Shown here: in pieces, positions 1 through 11,100 of the stretch
Numbering within the stretch: position 1 is the first letter of the stretch
Layout of the letters: the number at the start of each line of letters is the position of its first letter
From: Gammaproteobacteria bacterium
GTDB taxonomy: Bacteria > Pseudomonadota > Gammaproteobacteria > Pseudomonadales > Moraxellaceae
NCBI GenBank assembly: GCA_028868515.1
Contig: JAGWUI010000001.1
Span: 124,001-188,000, forward strand
DNA length: 64,000 nucleotides
Direction of reading: 5' to 3'
Translations under genes and position numbers: made by a program
Notes under the pieces: model-generated
Seen by the model: the letters and a program-made list of their open reading frames with translations, nothing else
Databases searched by the model: none
Told to the model about the DNA's origin: nothing

Positions 1-2
1 TA

Positions 3-755
3 TATTTGACTTTTAAGATGATTAAGCAAAGATCTACCGAAGGATTAAGAACACCATTAATCCGCAAAGTGAAGCCTGAATGGGCTCCAATTTTTATTGA
101 AGTCTATAAACGAGGTGTAGATCAATCGGGAGACTCGTTTTTACTCAACTGTCAGAGCGCAAAGATCGCTAGCGATAAAATAACGGAGCTTTTAAAGAAG
201 AAATTATTAATTCAAAGAACTGCAACAGATCTCCGTCATGCAGGAGCTATTCGCCTAGTTGATGCAGGGGCAAACTCTGAAGAATTAGCAGAGTTTATGG
301 GGCATTCAAGTTTAGAGACAGGATTAATATATTTTGATACGTCGCCCTCACAAGCTGAACGTGTTAATCAAGCTCTTGGAATATCGGAAACTTTCCAAAG
401 AATAGCCGTGCTAGGAAGAGATAAATTCATTTCCTCAAAAGATCTTGCCGCATTGAAAGAAGATAAACAAATTGGTGGGGTACCTCATGGAATTCCAATA
501 GCGGGTATTGGTGCGTGTGAAATAGGCCAACCTTCCTGCCCATTTAATCCAGTAACTGCATGTTATGGTTGTTCTAAATTTTTGCCTAGTAATGACTTAC
601 AAATTCATTTAAAAGCTTTAGAAGATTTTCGTGGCGTGGTTAAGTATTTTTATGATGCCTCACGCAACGAATCTGATTCGCCAGCTTATTTACAATTAAA
701 ACGAACGATAGCAGACATAAAAGCTGTAGTTGAAGGATTGGAGAGCTTAAAATGA
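3..755 (+). CDS. gmtY: Tyrosine recombinase, C-terminal part (GmtY-like), runs off left edge
   Basis: The reading frame is open to the left edge, so only the C-terminal ~250 residues are visible. They contain the C-terminal catalytic boxes of a tyrosine recombinase: DLRHAGAIRLVDAG (R-H box), then EFMGHSSLETGLIYF with the second His and the likely nucleophile Tyr. A Cys-containing tail follows (GACEIGQPSCPF, CYGCSKF), reminiscent of recombinases in multi-recombinase elements. The stop overlaps the next gene's start by 4 bp (ATGA), so the two are translationally coupled. The order large recombinase, very large recombinase, small coiled-coil protein matches the gamma-mobile-trio. The family name comes from gene order and recalled resemblance, not a search; the tyrosine-recombinase assignment itself is firm. 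Confidence 0.75.
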   Translation, partial: YLTFKMIKQRSTEGLRTPLIRKVKPEWAPIFIEVYKRGVDQSGDSFLLNCQSAKIASDKITELLKKKLLIQRTATDLRHAGAIRLVDAGANSEELAEFMGHSSLETGLIYFDTSPSQAERVNQALGISETFQRIAVLGRDKFISSKDLAALKEDKQIGGVPHGIPIAGIGACEIGQPSCPFNPVTACYGCSKFLPSNDLQIHLKALEDFRGVVKYFYDASRNESDSPAYLQLKRTIADIKAVVEGLESLK

Positions 756-3118
756 GCCTAAATAATTCAGATGCTACGCAATTACCCGTAAAACCTAGTG
801 ATCCATTTAATCTGTATATTGAACAAGGGAAATCATTAGCATCAAAAGCTAACTGTAGCTGGGATATACCTTTGGATAATTGTGGTATTGCTATTGATAA
901 CATTGGGTGGGATTTACGACTTCTGAGAAAGGATGGTAATCCAGCTGCCGCAAAGTTAAAGAATTTTTCAAATATATCTGATGCATTAAAAGCAATGATT
1001 GATCTTAAATACCTTCCTGAGGACACCTGCATTGATATTCGATCTGTATCAATTAATTGGCAGGATTTAATTAAAGCTTATGCTCTCAATTTATTACTGC
1101 TTGGAGGTTGTAGTATTAGTCATGTGGATGCTTCATGTAGAATGTTGCGCTTACTTGCGACTTCACTTGAAAATAAAGAGCCTTGGACTTTGAATGCTGA
1201 TGATATTTTACGCAGCATAAATATTGCTAATAAGATCCAACCTTCACGTCAAAACGAGAAGCTCATTTTGGGTTTCATAAAAACTGTCTATGATCAATAC
1301 TATCTTGGAGAGGCCTGTCCACTGACTCCATTTTTATTAGAACAAAATTTAACAATGCCACGATTAGTACCTCCAAAATATTTAAAAAAAGGGAAAGAAC
1401 TTCTAAAAAAACTAAACGAAAGAAAATCTGAACAAAAGCTTCCAGACTTAAAGGCCTTTTGGGAGTTGATGAGAATTATTTTTACAGAAAAACCGCGTAC
1501 TTTTGTTGATGCAATACTATTTGCCCAGATTAAAATAATGGTCATCACTGGGTTGCGCGTCGGTGAAGTTGCCTTATTGCCATTAGATTGGAAAAGATCT
1601 ATCACACATCGCGATTACAATGGAGCCCTAGCTGGAAATCTTGGAGGTATATCAGAATCGTATTCATTAAGATATTTTGCTGAAAAACAGGGGATGAGCA
1701 ATAACGAATTGGGCTCATTAAGTGAGAACTCTCAATATATTCCAACTATTTTTGAAGAAATTCTATTTGAAACATTGAAGGAAATAGAGCACTTAACTGC
1801 CCCTTTACGAAAAACATTAAAAGCACAATGTATGACGGGGCGACTTTTACCAATGTATGACCCCAGAGAGCTTCTTTCTGCAGAAAAATGCTATCTACAT
1901 TTAACTGGTAGCTCAATATTTCGTAATATTGAGCCTAAAGTATTTCAGCCTTATATAAATAAGTATTTGGAAAAATTAGATATAGGTGTACTTGATAAGC
2001 TTATAAAACTTCAAATTAATTCAAGTATCAGACCAAGTCAAAATTTGTATATTTATTTGAGGAACATGAAGAAAACGGGTGTTACTTTTAGAAATCATGT
2101 TGGTAACCTTTTGACTAATACAGATTCCTCAGAGAAATTCTTAGAAGTTAACGAAATTGAAAACTATTTAACTAATCATCTTAAAACTAAAGTCTCAGAT
2201 ACTCGACCATTTAGGCTAGGGGGTGAGCGTGAAATTCAACCTTGGGAATTTATGTTCCTAATTCCGAAAAGATCATCTGCAGAAAAACGAAATGAGATTC
2301 CATTACATGTAGGATGGAATGTGAATATATCCATTGCAACATCAGAAATAGCCGGAAATGCGTTGTATGGTAATAGGCACAGTGGTACCACTTTGTTTGA
2401 GGACTATGGTTTAAATGAAGAAGATCGATTATTAACACTTCAACCACATAGTTTAAGGCATTTACAGAATACGGAACTATTCCGTCTTGGTGTCGCGGAT
2501 ACAATAATAACGAAAAGATTTAATCGTAAATCTGTCGTTCAAAGCTATGAATATGACCATAGAAATTTATTGGAAGCATTGGGGGCAATAGCTTTAGACA
2601 ATGAGTGCGAAGCATATTTAGGCCCTAAAGCATCTATCGTGGCTAAGCTAATTCAAGTAGGCCGAGCAAACGGACCAATTATAAATCAATTCAAAAATAT
2701 TCAATTAACGCAGGGCGATGATGCCGCATATTTATTCTTAAAAGCCGAAGCAGATGGCTTCCATGCCACCCCTTACGGTCATTGTTTAAACTCATTTACA
2801 GTGGATCCCTGCCCTTCAAATCTTGAATGCTTTAATGGTTGCCGGCATCTTTCAGCTACAAATCTACCTGAAAATAGAGAGCATTTATTACGATTACACG
2901 GCAAGTTAAAAGATGCTATAGATGCTGCATTAGACATGCCGACAAATTCAATCGGAAGAAAAAATCAAATTGAACATGCTAAAACACGTTTGGATGGCGT
3001 TACTAAATTGCTAGAAACGCCATCTGGAGAACTTGTATTTCCAGAGGGTGTTGATTTATCTAAATCCACTACAACTAAGAGTGTTCTAAATGGCGCGAAT
3101 CTCAAAAGACGAGAATAA
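752..3118 (+). CDS. gmtZ: Large tyrosine recombinase/integrase (GmtZ / VPA1269-like)
   Basis: A 788-residue protein, far longer than a standard integrase. The catalytic domain is in the C-terminal two thirds: RVGEVALLPLDW (first Arg box, around residue 273), LQPHSLRHLQNTELF (H-x-x-R box, around residue 570), and SVVQSYEYDHR with the likely nucleophile Tyr. A Cys-containing segment (DPCPSNLECFNGCRH) precedes the C-terminus, as in the upstream gene. The start overlaps the upstream stop by 4 bp and the 3' end overlaps the next gene by 29 bp. Size, partner genes and architecture agree with GmtZ, the big integrase of gamma-mobile-trio islands; Tn554-like TnpB is the main alternative. Its codon usage is clearly more AT-rich than that of the metal operon that follows. 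Confidence 0.75.
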   Translation: MSLNNSDATQLPVKPSDPFNLYIEQGKSLASKANCSWDIPLDNCGIAIDNIGWDLRLLRKDGNPAAAKLKNFSNISDALKAMIDLKYLPEDTCIDIRSVSINWQDLIKAYALNLLLLGGCSISHVDASCRMLRLLATSLENKEPWTLNADDILRSINIANKIQPSRQNEKLILGFIKTVYDQYYLGEACPLTPFLLEQNLTMPRLVPPKYLKKGKELLKKLNERKSEQKLPDLKAFWELMRIIFTEKPRTFVDAILFAQIKIMVITGLRVGEVALLPLDWKRSITHRDYNGALAGNLGGISESYSLRYFAEKQGMSNNELGSLSENSQYIPTIFEEILFETLKEIEHLTAPLRKTLKAQCMTGRLLPMYDPRELLSAEKCYLHLTGSSIFRNIEPKVFQPYINKYLEKLDIGVLDKLIKLQINSSIRPSQNLYIYLRNMKKTGVTFRNHVGNLLTNTDSSEKFLEVNEIENYLTNHLKTKVSDTRPFRLGGEREIQPWEFMFLIPKRSSAEKRNEIPLHVGWNVNISIATSEIAGNALYGNRHSGTTLFEDYGLNEEDRLLTLQPHSLRHLQNTELFRLGVADTIITKRFNRKSVVQSYEYDHRNLLEALGAIALDNECEAYLGPKASIVAKLIQVGRANGPIINQFKNIQLTQGDDAAYLFLKAEADGFHATPYGHCLNSFTVDPCPSNLECFNGCRHLSATNLPENREHLLRLHGKLKDAIDAALDMPTNSIGRKNQIEHAKTRLDGVTKLLETPSGELVFPEGVDLSKSTTTKSVLNGANLKRRE

Positions 3119-3530
3119 TATCGAACTTATCAAAATTCTTGATGAACTCATTAGTAATAATGTCGATATTTCTGCAAGAGAAATTACTCGACGACATCCA
3201 CTTTTTTCAAGTGCATCTTCAATTACACGGAATGCTGAACGCAAAAAATTAGTAGAAATATATAAACAAAAACAAGAAGAAATGCGTCAGTGGCAAAGTA
3301 GATTATCCAAAACATCTAAAAACGATATTGCTGAAAAACTGACTTCACAGGAAATAATAATCAGTGATTTAGAAATGACGGTGAAGTCTTTAACCCAAGC
3401 TCATTTGGCATTAATTACGTCTGTAGCGCAAATTGGTGGAATGAATAAACTTTTACAATTCTATGAGAACTATAGAGATATTAGGAATATACTCGCCGAT
3501 GTTGGAGCATTACCTGATTCTATTAAATGA
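3090..3530 (+). CDS. gmtX: Small coiled-coil partner of recombinase trio (GmtX / TnpC-like)
   Basis: A 146-residue basic protein that starts inside the end of the large recombinase gene. The N-terminal ~45 residues look like a small helix-turn-helix (SAREITRRHPLFSSASSITRN) and are followed by a charged helical, coiled-coil-like stretch and a helical C-terminus. A small protein of this kind is the third member of recombinase trios (TnpC in Tn554, GmtX in gamma-mobile-trio), where it assists recombination, possibly by binding end sequences. It is the last gene of the overlapping cassette. The 150 bp after its stop hold no gene and are the probable joint between the recombinase module and the metal operon. 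The role is by position and shape only. Confidence 0.6.
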   Translation: MARISKDENNIELIKILDELISNNVDISAREITRRHPLFSSASSITRNAERKKLVEIYKQKQEEMRQWQSRLSKTSKNDIAEKLTSQEIIISDLEMTVKSLTQAHLALITSVAQIGGMNKLLQFYENYRDIRNILADVGALPDSIK

Positions 3531-3679
3531 TTAACTAATGTATTTTTAGAACAATAATTGGTTTCTTGACGTTTTATAACAGTTTATTAAAAATGCAATC
3601 GTAATTCAGACTCCATAATTAAAATCTAATCTCAGGTAGAATTGAGTCGATATTAACCAGTTTCCAGTAAAATCAAACT

Positions 3680-4351
3680 ATGCGAATTTTAATCATAGAG
3701 GATGAAAAGAAAACCGCTGCCTTCTTGAAACAAGGTTTGAGCGAAAATGGCTTTGTTGTTGATGTAGCCGAGAATGGCATGGATGGCCTGTTTCTGGCGG
3801 GTAGTCAGTCCTTCGATCTATTCATCCTTGATGTCGGATTGCCAAAACTGGATGGGTGGCAAGTGCTTTCTACCTTGCGTTCACAAGGTGTGACAACACC
3901 CGCTCTCTTTCTGACCGCACGAGATTTAGTATCCGATCGCGTCAAGGGGCTAGAATTGGGTGCCGATGATTATCTAGTGAAGCCTTTTGCATTCTCTGAA
4001 TTGCTTGCACGTGTCCGTACGTTGCTGCGGCGAGGCTTATCTCGCCCTGTTGAGCATTTAGCGATTGCCGATCTTGAGATAGATCTCCCCCGACATAAAG
4101 TATCGCGTGCTGGACAACGTATCGATCTCACAACCCAAGAGTTTACCTTGTTGGTTCTTTTACTACGTCGTCAGGGAGAGGTTCTATCTCGTACGATCAT
4201 AGCCGAGCAAGTCTGGGATATGAACTTTGATAGTGATACCAATGTTGTGGATGTGGCTATTCGTCGCCTTCGACGGAAAATTGATGACCCTTTCGAACAT
4301 AAGCTGATTCATACCATTCGAGGCACGGGCTATGTATTGGAGCCACGCTAG
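3680..4351 (+). CDS. OmpR/PhoB-type response regulator of metal efflux operon (CusR/CopR-like)
   Basis: A 223-residue two-domain regulator. The receiver domain has the acidic pocket IIEDE, phosphoacceptor Asp51 (LFILDVGLP) and Lys101 (YLVKPF). The C-terminal winged-helix domain ends in the usual [10 protein letters not shown] strand. It is the first gene of a co-oriented operon; its stop overlaps the GTG start of the kinase (TAGTG). Regulators next to RND metal pumps usually activate their own operon on periplasmic metal, as CusR and CzcR do. Substrate identity (copper, silver, zinc or cadmium) cannot be read from the regulator. Confidence 0.9.
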   Translation: MRILIIEDEKKTAAFLKQGLSENGFVVDVAENGMDGLFLAGSQSFDLFILDVGLPKLDGWQVLSTLRSQGVTTPALFLTARDLVSDRVKGLELGADDYLVKPFAFSELLARVRTLLRRGLSRPVEHLAIADLEIDLPRHKVSRAGQRIDLTTQEFTLLVLLLRRQGEVLSRTIIAEQVWDMNFDSDTNVVDVAIRRLRRKIDDPFEHKLIHTIRGTGYVLEPR

Positions 4352-5730
4352 TGTTGTTGACTAATTCCTTAACAACTCGACTGGCTTGGTTCTATGGTCT
4401 AGCTACTGCCGCATTACTCATTAGTATTTCGTTTTTATTGTTCCATGTACTAATGATTAGTTTAGAACATGAAGACCAGCAACAATTAACTCAGAAACTG
4501 AATACGATTAAAGTTATTCTCGCCAATCAAAATCACGATTATCGTGCTTTAGAGCAAGAAGTCATCCATGAGGGAACTGACAATCTCACCTCACGAATAC
4601 TCACAGGGAATGGTCAGGTCGTGATGGCTTCCCCAGTTTTGGATACTCATTTACCAATTTCAGTATTTCCTCAAGCATTGAATGATCAATCGCATTATTT
4701 GAGATACCGAACCAAGACGAATACCTATCTACTGGCCAGTGCTGCAGTTAAATCACTTAACGACCAGACATGGATTATACAAGTCGCAGAAAATACCGAT
4801 TCAGATGATGCCGTCATCCAACAATATCTAAAGTATCTATTGTTATCTGTTGTCGTAGGTAGCCTACTGGCCATGATCATCGGTTATTCTGTTGCACGCA
4901 GAGGATTAAAGCCGCTCGTTGCTGTTACGCAAGCGGCAGAGCGAATTACCGTTACACAATTACATGAGCGACTGAATCACGAAATATGGCCAACCGAGCT
5001 GCAAGCACTCGCTCGATCATTCGATGCCATGCTGATGCGTTTGGAAGACTCATTTCAGCGTCTATCACAGTTTTCTGCTGACATCGCCCATGAACTCCGC
5101 ACGCCACTACATAATCTGATGGGAGAAGCTGAAGTAGCACTTGCGCGTCACCGCTCCGAAGAAGAGTATCGACGTGTACTTAGTTCCAGTTTAGAAGAAT
5201 ATACTCGCATCGCGAAAATGTTGGATAGTCTTCTGTTTTTAGCACGCGCCGAACATGCACAAATGGTTGTCAACACAACTCTATTTGATGGCCGCGCTAC
5301 AATAAATACGCTGCTGCTTCACCACTCTAATATTGCCGAAGAACAATCTATTACGCTCCTTGCTAAAGGCTATGGACAGGTCTTTGCAGATCTAGAATTG
5401 TTTTCTCGGGCAATCAATAACCTACTCCGCAACGCCTTGCGTTATACACCACCCCATGGGCAAATTATCGTTGCATTAGAAGAATTGGAACATGCAACCC
5501 TGATCACTGTGCAGGATTCTGGCTGCGGTATTGCATCTGAATATCTGGAACGTTTAGGCGAACGGTTTTATCGGGCTGGTGCTATGGATCACCAAGGTTC
5601 GGGACTGGGTCTAGCCATTGTCCGTTCAATCATGGATCTACATAGCGGGCGCATGATTCTTACCAGTCAATTAGGTCATGGCACGATGGTGCGCTTATTT
5701 TTCCCTAAACCCAAGATGACAGATCGGTAA
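4351..5730 (+). CDS. Heavy-metal-type sensor histidine kinase (CusS-like)
   Basis: A 459-residue membrane kinase starting at GTG, which overlaps the regulator stop. Two membrane segments (about residues 12-34 and 160-180) bracket a periplasmic sensor of roughly 125 residues; a HAMP region follows. The phosphoacceptor box is SADIAHELRTPLHNL with His247. N, G1 and G2 boxes are visible as NNLLRNALRY, DSGCGIA and GSGLGLAIV. The layout fits the CusS/CopS heavy-metal kinase family, which senses periplasmic metal and phosphorylates the cognate regulator encoded just upstream. No obvious Met- or His-rich metal site stands out in the sensor domain, so the ligand is open. Confidence 0.9.
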   Translation: MLLTNSLTTRLAWFYGLATAALLISISFLLFHVLMISLEHEDQQQLTQKLNTIKVILANQNHDYRALEQEVIHEGTDNLTSRILTGNGQVVMASPVLDTHLPISVFPQALNDQSHYLRYRTKTNTYLLASAAVKSLNDQTWIIQVAENTDSDDAVIQQYLKYLLLSVVVGSLLAMIIGYSVARRGLKPLVAVTQAAERITVTQLHERLNHEIWPTELQALARSFDAMLMRLEDSFQRLSQFSADIAHELRTPLHNLMGEAEVALARHRSEEEYRRVLSSSLEEYTRIAKMLDSLLFLARAEHAQMVVNTTLFDGRATINTLLLHHSNIAEEQSITLLAKGYGQVFADLELFSRAINNLLRNALRYTPPHGQIIVALEELEHATLITVQDSGCGIASEYLERLGERFYRAGAMDHQGSGLGLAIVRSIMDLHSGRMILTSQLGHGTMVRLFFPKPKMTDR

Positions 5731-5740
5731 TCTATTTGTC

Positions 5741-7147
5741 ATGAAAGTGTTGGTTCGAGAGCAATATCATAAACCCATGACTAAAATTCCTCGACTATCT
5801 CTGCTGATGATCACGGTCTTCTTGACCGCCTGTGTCAGCTATATTCCACATCCTTTAAAGCCAGATGAAAATCTGGCGATTTTGGATGCACGCCACATTG
5901 ACGATGCCGCGCTCATGACTCGACTGCATGAGCACTACCCACAATACAATTGGCCTCCTGCATACTGGAATCTCACCCAACTGAACTTGATGGCAACAGA
6001 GATACACCCTGAGATTGCTCAGGCTAAAGCGGAATTTCAATTGGCTCAAGCAAGCTTGCAAAGCAGTCAAACTCTCCCTAATCCCCAGCTCAATTTAACG
6101 AAGCAACATACATCTAACCCACCAGACGGCCAAGGAAGTTGGACAACAGGAGTCGGGCTAGACTTTTTACTAGAAACAGCGGGAAAACGGGATGCAAAGC
6201 AGCGCTTTGCTGCACAAAAACTTGCTGTAGCCCAAGCAGGACTCATCAACGCCCAATGGCAATTACGCGCGCATATTCGGGATGCGTTATTAGCTTTGAG
6301 TGAAGCTAAGTCAACTCAGTTTTTTTTGCAAAAACAAATATCCCTTGTCAACAGCAGTGTGGAAGCTTGGAATAATCGCGTCATGATGGGAATGTCTGCC
6401 CGTTCAGAGCAACTTGCTGTCGAAGCACATCTCACCGATTTGAAACAACAACTGACTACTGCAATACATGATGAAAGCGATGCACGTCATCAATTAGCAA
6501 CGGCCTTGGGTCTCACTCCTAAGGCGATTGAGCATCTATCTCTCAGCCTGCCGGTAGCTAATATCGTATTACCCTCCGACGGTGATTCGATTACTGCCAC
6601 AGCGCTTCAAAAACGCGCAGACATTCAGGCTTCATTGGCTGAATACGCTGCCAGCGAAGCAAAATTACAGTTTGAAGTTGCCAAGCAATACCCTGATATC
6701 ACGCTATCTCCCAGCTACTCATGGGATGCGCAATCTATGATCTGGTCACTCGGAGTAGGACTGGCATTACCACTATTCAATCATAATCAGTCTGGAATCG
6801 CTGAGGCGGAAGCAGATCGTCAGGTCGCAAAAACTCGATTTGAAGCATTACAACTCAACTGTCGCAATGCCATCGAACAAGCTGAAAAGAACGAGAAAAC
6901 CACTGCATTAATGGAATTACAAGCTAAAGAGGCGACTCAGATCGCGATGAATCGTCTGCATGCTGCAGAAAATGCATTTAAAGCAGGTGCCACCGATCGG
7001 GTACAACTACTAGAGATACGGGAGACTCAGATCGCAATGCAACATGCACAGGCGCAAGCGGAATTTAACCATGCTCGTGCTGTCGCAACATTAGAAGATG
7101 CACTCCAACTCCCCTTAAATACTTTTCAGGATGCGGTAAAACCATGA
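5741..7147 (+). CDS. TolC-family outer-membrane efflux lipoprotein (CzcC/CusC-like)
   Basis: The outer-membrane channel of a tripartite RND pump: two repeated halves of long amphipathic helices (for example EIHPEIAQAKAEFQLAQASL) typical of outer-membrane efflux proteins. A lipoprotein signal is visible with lipobox FLTAC, so it is probably acylated. Two starts are possible: 5741 (468 aa) or an internal ATG at 5777 that gives a more typical 19-residue signal; neither has a strong ribosome binding site. The stop overlaps the adaptor start by 4 bp. It would form the exit duct for the pump encoded at 8178. Confidence 0.85.
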   Translation: MKVLVREQYHKPMTKIPRLSLLMITVFLTACVSYIPHPLKPDENLAILDARHIDDAALMTRLHEHYPQYNWPPAYWNLTQLNLMATEIHPEIAQAKAEFQLAQASLQSSQTLPNPQLNLTKQHTSNPPDGQGSWTTGVGLDFLLETAGKRDAKQRFAAQKLAVAQAGLINAQWQLRAHIRDALLALSEAKSTQFFLQKQISLVNSSVEAWNNRVMMGMSARSEQLAVEAHLTDLKQQLTTAIHDESDARHQLATALGLTPKAIEHLSLSLPVANIVLPSDGDSITATALQKRADIQASLAEYAASEAKLQFEVAKQYPDITLSPSYSWDAQSMIWSLGVGLALPLFNHNQSGIAEAEADRQVAKTRFEALQLNCRNAIEQAEKNEKTTALMELQAKEATQIAMNRLHAAENAFKAGATDRVQLLEIRETQIAMQHAQAQAEFNHARAVATLEDALQLPLNTFQDAVKP

Positions 7148-8178
7148 AGAAATCATCGCTATTGATCATTGCTATGAGCTTGATTTTGGTGATTGGCCTG
7201 ATTGTCATGTCGATCGAGAAAAGATCTGGAGTAGAGAACGACGAAGATGAACGTATTCAAAGACCTGCACAACCTATTAAGAATACGGATAATATGGATG
7301 TTCATCTGGAATCAAAAAATGTAAACCTTGCTGACATCAAGACATCAGTATTAATAACCAGTAACCACGCAGCATCTCAATCTGCTTATGCCGAAGTCCT
7401 TGATATTACTAATCTCGCTGCAGATATTGCACGCTATCAGCGTCTGGATACTGATATTGCAAAAAGTAATGCAGCGCTCAAGCTGGCTCAACTGGCTGCT
7501 GAACGCCATCGTATACTGCATCAAGATGATCACAATGTTTCCGATCAGGCGTTGGAGACTGCTGAAAATGCCGTCATCAGTGAGAAGGCGAATCGCGCCG
7601 GTTTAATTGCTGAACGTGACAGCGTCTTAAGCACGCTGAAGCTTAATTGGGGTCAGCGTTTAATTGGTCATGTTGATCCTCAACGCGACCTACTCTCAGG
7701 ATTACTGGCTGGCAAAACCAGTTTACTCAGCGTCAGTCTACCGCCCTCTGCGGATGTCTCTGCAACACTGCCAGATACCATCACTATTGCAACACCGAAT
7801 GGCGAGCATGACATGACAGTGTTAGGTTCAGCACCTCATGTGAATGAACGTCTACAAGGAACAGCGGTACTAGCAATTAGTAATCAATTTTTACCTGTTG
7901 GCATGAAACTTTCTGCCCAGTGGCCTCAAGGTCAAGTTCTTCGTGGCGTTCTAGTACCATCTTCAGCCGTGGTTTGGTGGCAAGGTTTACCATGGGTCTA
8001 TAAACAAGAAAGTCTGGGTAATTTTCAACGTGTTTCGCTACAGGGTTATACGAGTCTGCCAGAAGGTTGGTTTGGTCAGCATGGCTTGGCTGCGGGTGAT
8101 CAAGTGGTCACTCAAGGAGCACAATTACTACTTTCCGAAGAACAGCGAAGCTCGATAAAGACTGGAGATGACGAGTAA
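7144..8178 (+). CDS. RND efflux periplasmic adaptor (membrane fusion protein)
   Basis: A 344-residue adaptor anchored by an N-terminal membrane segment (about residues 5-23) followed by a charged periplasmic linker. The central part is an alpha-helical hairpin (SNAALKLAQLAAERHRI to NRAGLIAERDS), then beta-barrel and membrane-proximal domains (VLRGVLVPSSAVVWW). It is short for a CzcB-type protein, and no His-rich N-terminal metal domain is present. It overlaps both neighbours (ATGA with the channel, TAATG with the pump), so the three pump genes are translationally coupled. Role inferred from fold and position. Confidence 0.8.
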   Translation: MKKSSLLIIAMSLILVIGLIVMSIEKRSGVENDEDERIQRPAQPIKNTDNMDVHLESKNVNLADIKTSVLITSNHAASQSAYAEVLDITNLAADIARYQRLDTDIAKSNAALKLAQLAAERHRILHQDDHNVSDQALETAENAVISEKANRAGLIAERDSVLSTLKLNWGQRLIGHVDPQRDLLSGLLAGKTSLLSVSLPPSADVSATLPDTITIATPNGEHDMTVLGSAPHVNERLQGTAVLAISNQFLPVGMKLSAQWPQGQVLRGVLVPSSAVVWWQGLPWVYKQESLGNFQRVSLQGYTSLPEGWFGQHGLAAGDQVVTQGAQLLLSEEQRSSIKTGDDE

Positions 8179-11100
8179 TGGCAGACATCCAAACTGGTTT
8201 TCTTGCTGGGATTATTCGACATGCTCTGCGTTATCGTACTGTTGTACTCATATTAGCGCTCCTACTTATTGTTTGGGGAGTCTTCGATTTAGGCCAAGCT
8301 CGCTATGATGTCTTCCCTGAATTTGCGCCGCCACAAGTTGTCATCCAAACAGAGTCGCCGGGGTTACCTCCTGAAGCAGTCGAGAGCCTAGTTAGTCAAC
8401 CACTTGAAAACGCACTCAACGGGGTTGAGGGATTGGCAACCTTACGCTCAAACTCCATCCAAGGATTATCCGTCATCACAGCGACCTTTGATGCAGGAAG
8501 TGATATCTATCGAGATCGGCAAGCTGTTGCGGAACGCCTGAGTGCGGCAAGCAGTCAATTACCAACAGGGGTTTCTGCGCCCTTAATGACGCCACTGACT
8601 TCATCCACAAGTACATTGCTTGTCATCGGTTTGCTTAGTGATCAACGCTCCCTGATGGACGTGCGTACACTCGCTGACTGGACAGTGAAGCAGCGATTAT
8701 TGGCTGTACCCGGCGTAGCCAAAGTGTCTGTCTTTGGTGGAGATGTTCGTGAGTTCCAAATTCAGATCGATCCTACACGCTTGCTACGCTACGGTGTCAG
8801 TGTCACAGAAGTTCTTGATGCCGCCAGAAAAGCGACAGGCGTTCGTGGTGCGGGGTTTATTGACAATAGTAATCAACGGCTGACTTTGCGAAGTGAAGGA
8901 CAAGCCATAAATTCGGCTGCTCTTGCGAAAACTGTATTACGGCGAGATCATGGCGCAAGTTTAAGTATTGGTGATGTTGCAACGGTCATCGAAGCATCAG
9001 AACCCCCTATCGGAGCCGCCAGTTTTGCGGGTAAACCTGCAGTACAGCTCATGATTTCAGAGCAATACGGTGCAAATACACTTGAAGTCACCCGCCGTGT
9101 AGAAGCGGCGATTGCTGAGCTTACTCCCCTATTAGAGCGAGAACAGGTTCAGCTCAAACCGATATTTCGTCCAGCCGATTTTATTGAACATGCAACTGGC
9201 AATGTAACGCAATCCTTACTTTTAGGTAGCATACTGGTTGTGATTATATTGGCACTTTTTCTGGCCAATGTCCGCACAGCCTTAATTTCTCTTTCCGCAA
9301 TTCCTCTGTCATTGCTCACGGCAACGCTGGTTCTTAAAGGGATGAATCAGAGCCTGAATACAATGACATTAGGCGGGCTTTCTATTGCCATTGGTTTATT
9401 GGTAGATGATGCCGTCATCACGGTAGAAAATATCTTTAAACGATTGCGCGAAAATCGCGAGTCAGCATCTCAGCGATCAGCATTTAATGTTATTTTGATG
9501 GCAACACTGGAAGTACGCAGCGCCGTTGTATATGCGACGCTGGCAATCGGACTAGTTTTTTTACCTGTGCTCGGATTATCTGGTCTTGCGGGACGATTAT
9601 TCTCCCCTTTAGCATTAAGCTATCTTATTGCGACACTGGCATCATTAGTAGTTGCATTGACTGTTACGCCTGCGCTCTGTCTGATGCTTTTGCCACAGGC
9701 TAGCACGCATGCGACAGAAACCCATTTTGAAAAACGTCTGAAAGCAGCTTATGCGAAAGCCTTAGGTTTTATCGAAAAGCATTTCCAACCTATTATTGTA
9801 GGCTTGATTATCCTATTACTGTTAACACTTGCAGCAATCCCATTTTTTGGTGGAGGCTTCATTCCTGAGCTGAAAGAAGGACATTTCATTGTACATATGT
9901 CTGCTGTGCCGGGAACCTCACTTGCAGAATCTGAACGCGTGGGGCAGCGCATTGCAACCACGTTGCTCAAACTTCCTGAAGTCAAGCATGTTGCTCAACG
10001 TGTAGGTCGCGCTGAAGCCGCAGACGACACATGGGGTACTCACTACAGTGAAATTGATGTTGAGCTCAAACCGTTATCAGGAAAACAGGCTGAGGCAGCT
10101 CAAGAGCACCTGCATCAAATATTGACGGCTTTTCCCGGAATTAATTTTTCGATCAAACCCTTCCTGACAGAACGGATTGAAGAAACATTATCGGGCTATA
10201 CAGCTGCAGTTGCGATCAATCTTTATGGTGATAATCTTGACCAGATTGATGCCAAGGCTGCAGAAATTGCATCTGTTTTAAAACGGCTGCATGGAGCAAC
10301 AGATATACAAATTCAATCCCCACAAGGTACCCCTGAACTCGTCACTGAACTCAATCGAGATGCACTTTTACAGTCTGGAATTGCGCCTACTGATGCGCTG
10401 GATGTCTTGAGTGCAGGTTTGGAAGGTAACACCGTTGGACAGGTTTATGATGGTAACAAAGTCATTCCTGTTTCAGTGATTTTGTCACCAGAAAATCGAC
10501 GAAGTCCTGATGATATCAAACGATTACCCATTACCAATGCAAGTGGCGAAGTGGTTCCTCTAGGCAATGTCATCCAGCTATATGAACATAGCGGACGTTA
10601 TGTCGTCTTGCATAATGGTGCACGTCGGGTGCAAACGATCACTGCCAACGTGATGGGACGGGATGTCGCATCTTTCGTTGCGGAAGCTCAGCAACGCTTG
10701 GCTACAGTGAAATTACCGTCTGGCAGTTACTTGGTTTTTGCTGGTGCAGCTGAAGAACAGGCTCGTTCTACACGCGTTCTATTAATGCAATCCGCAGGTG
10801 CTGGGATTGGCTTAATCATACTCCTGTCGATGTTTATGGGCAGTAGCCGCAACCTGATTTTAGTTTTAGTAAATTTGCCTTTTGCCTTGATTGGTGGAGT
10901 ACTTGCTGTATTAGCATCGGGTGGCTTGATGACTCTCGGTGGACTGGTGGGATTTATTACTCTCTTTGGGATTACACTCAGAAACTCAGTGATGTTGCTG
11001 TCACGTTATGAGCAGTTGTACTTTGAGGGTCAAGTATGGAATTGGCATACGGCATGGATGGGGGCTCAAGAACGTCTCATTCCGATCCTGATGACTGCGC

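Noticed and set aside
640-1032. Minus-strand frame of 130 codons over the recombinase genes
   Set aside because: It lies wholly over two well-supported genes on the other strand and has no family or ribosome site.
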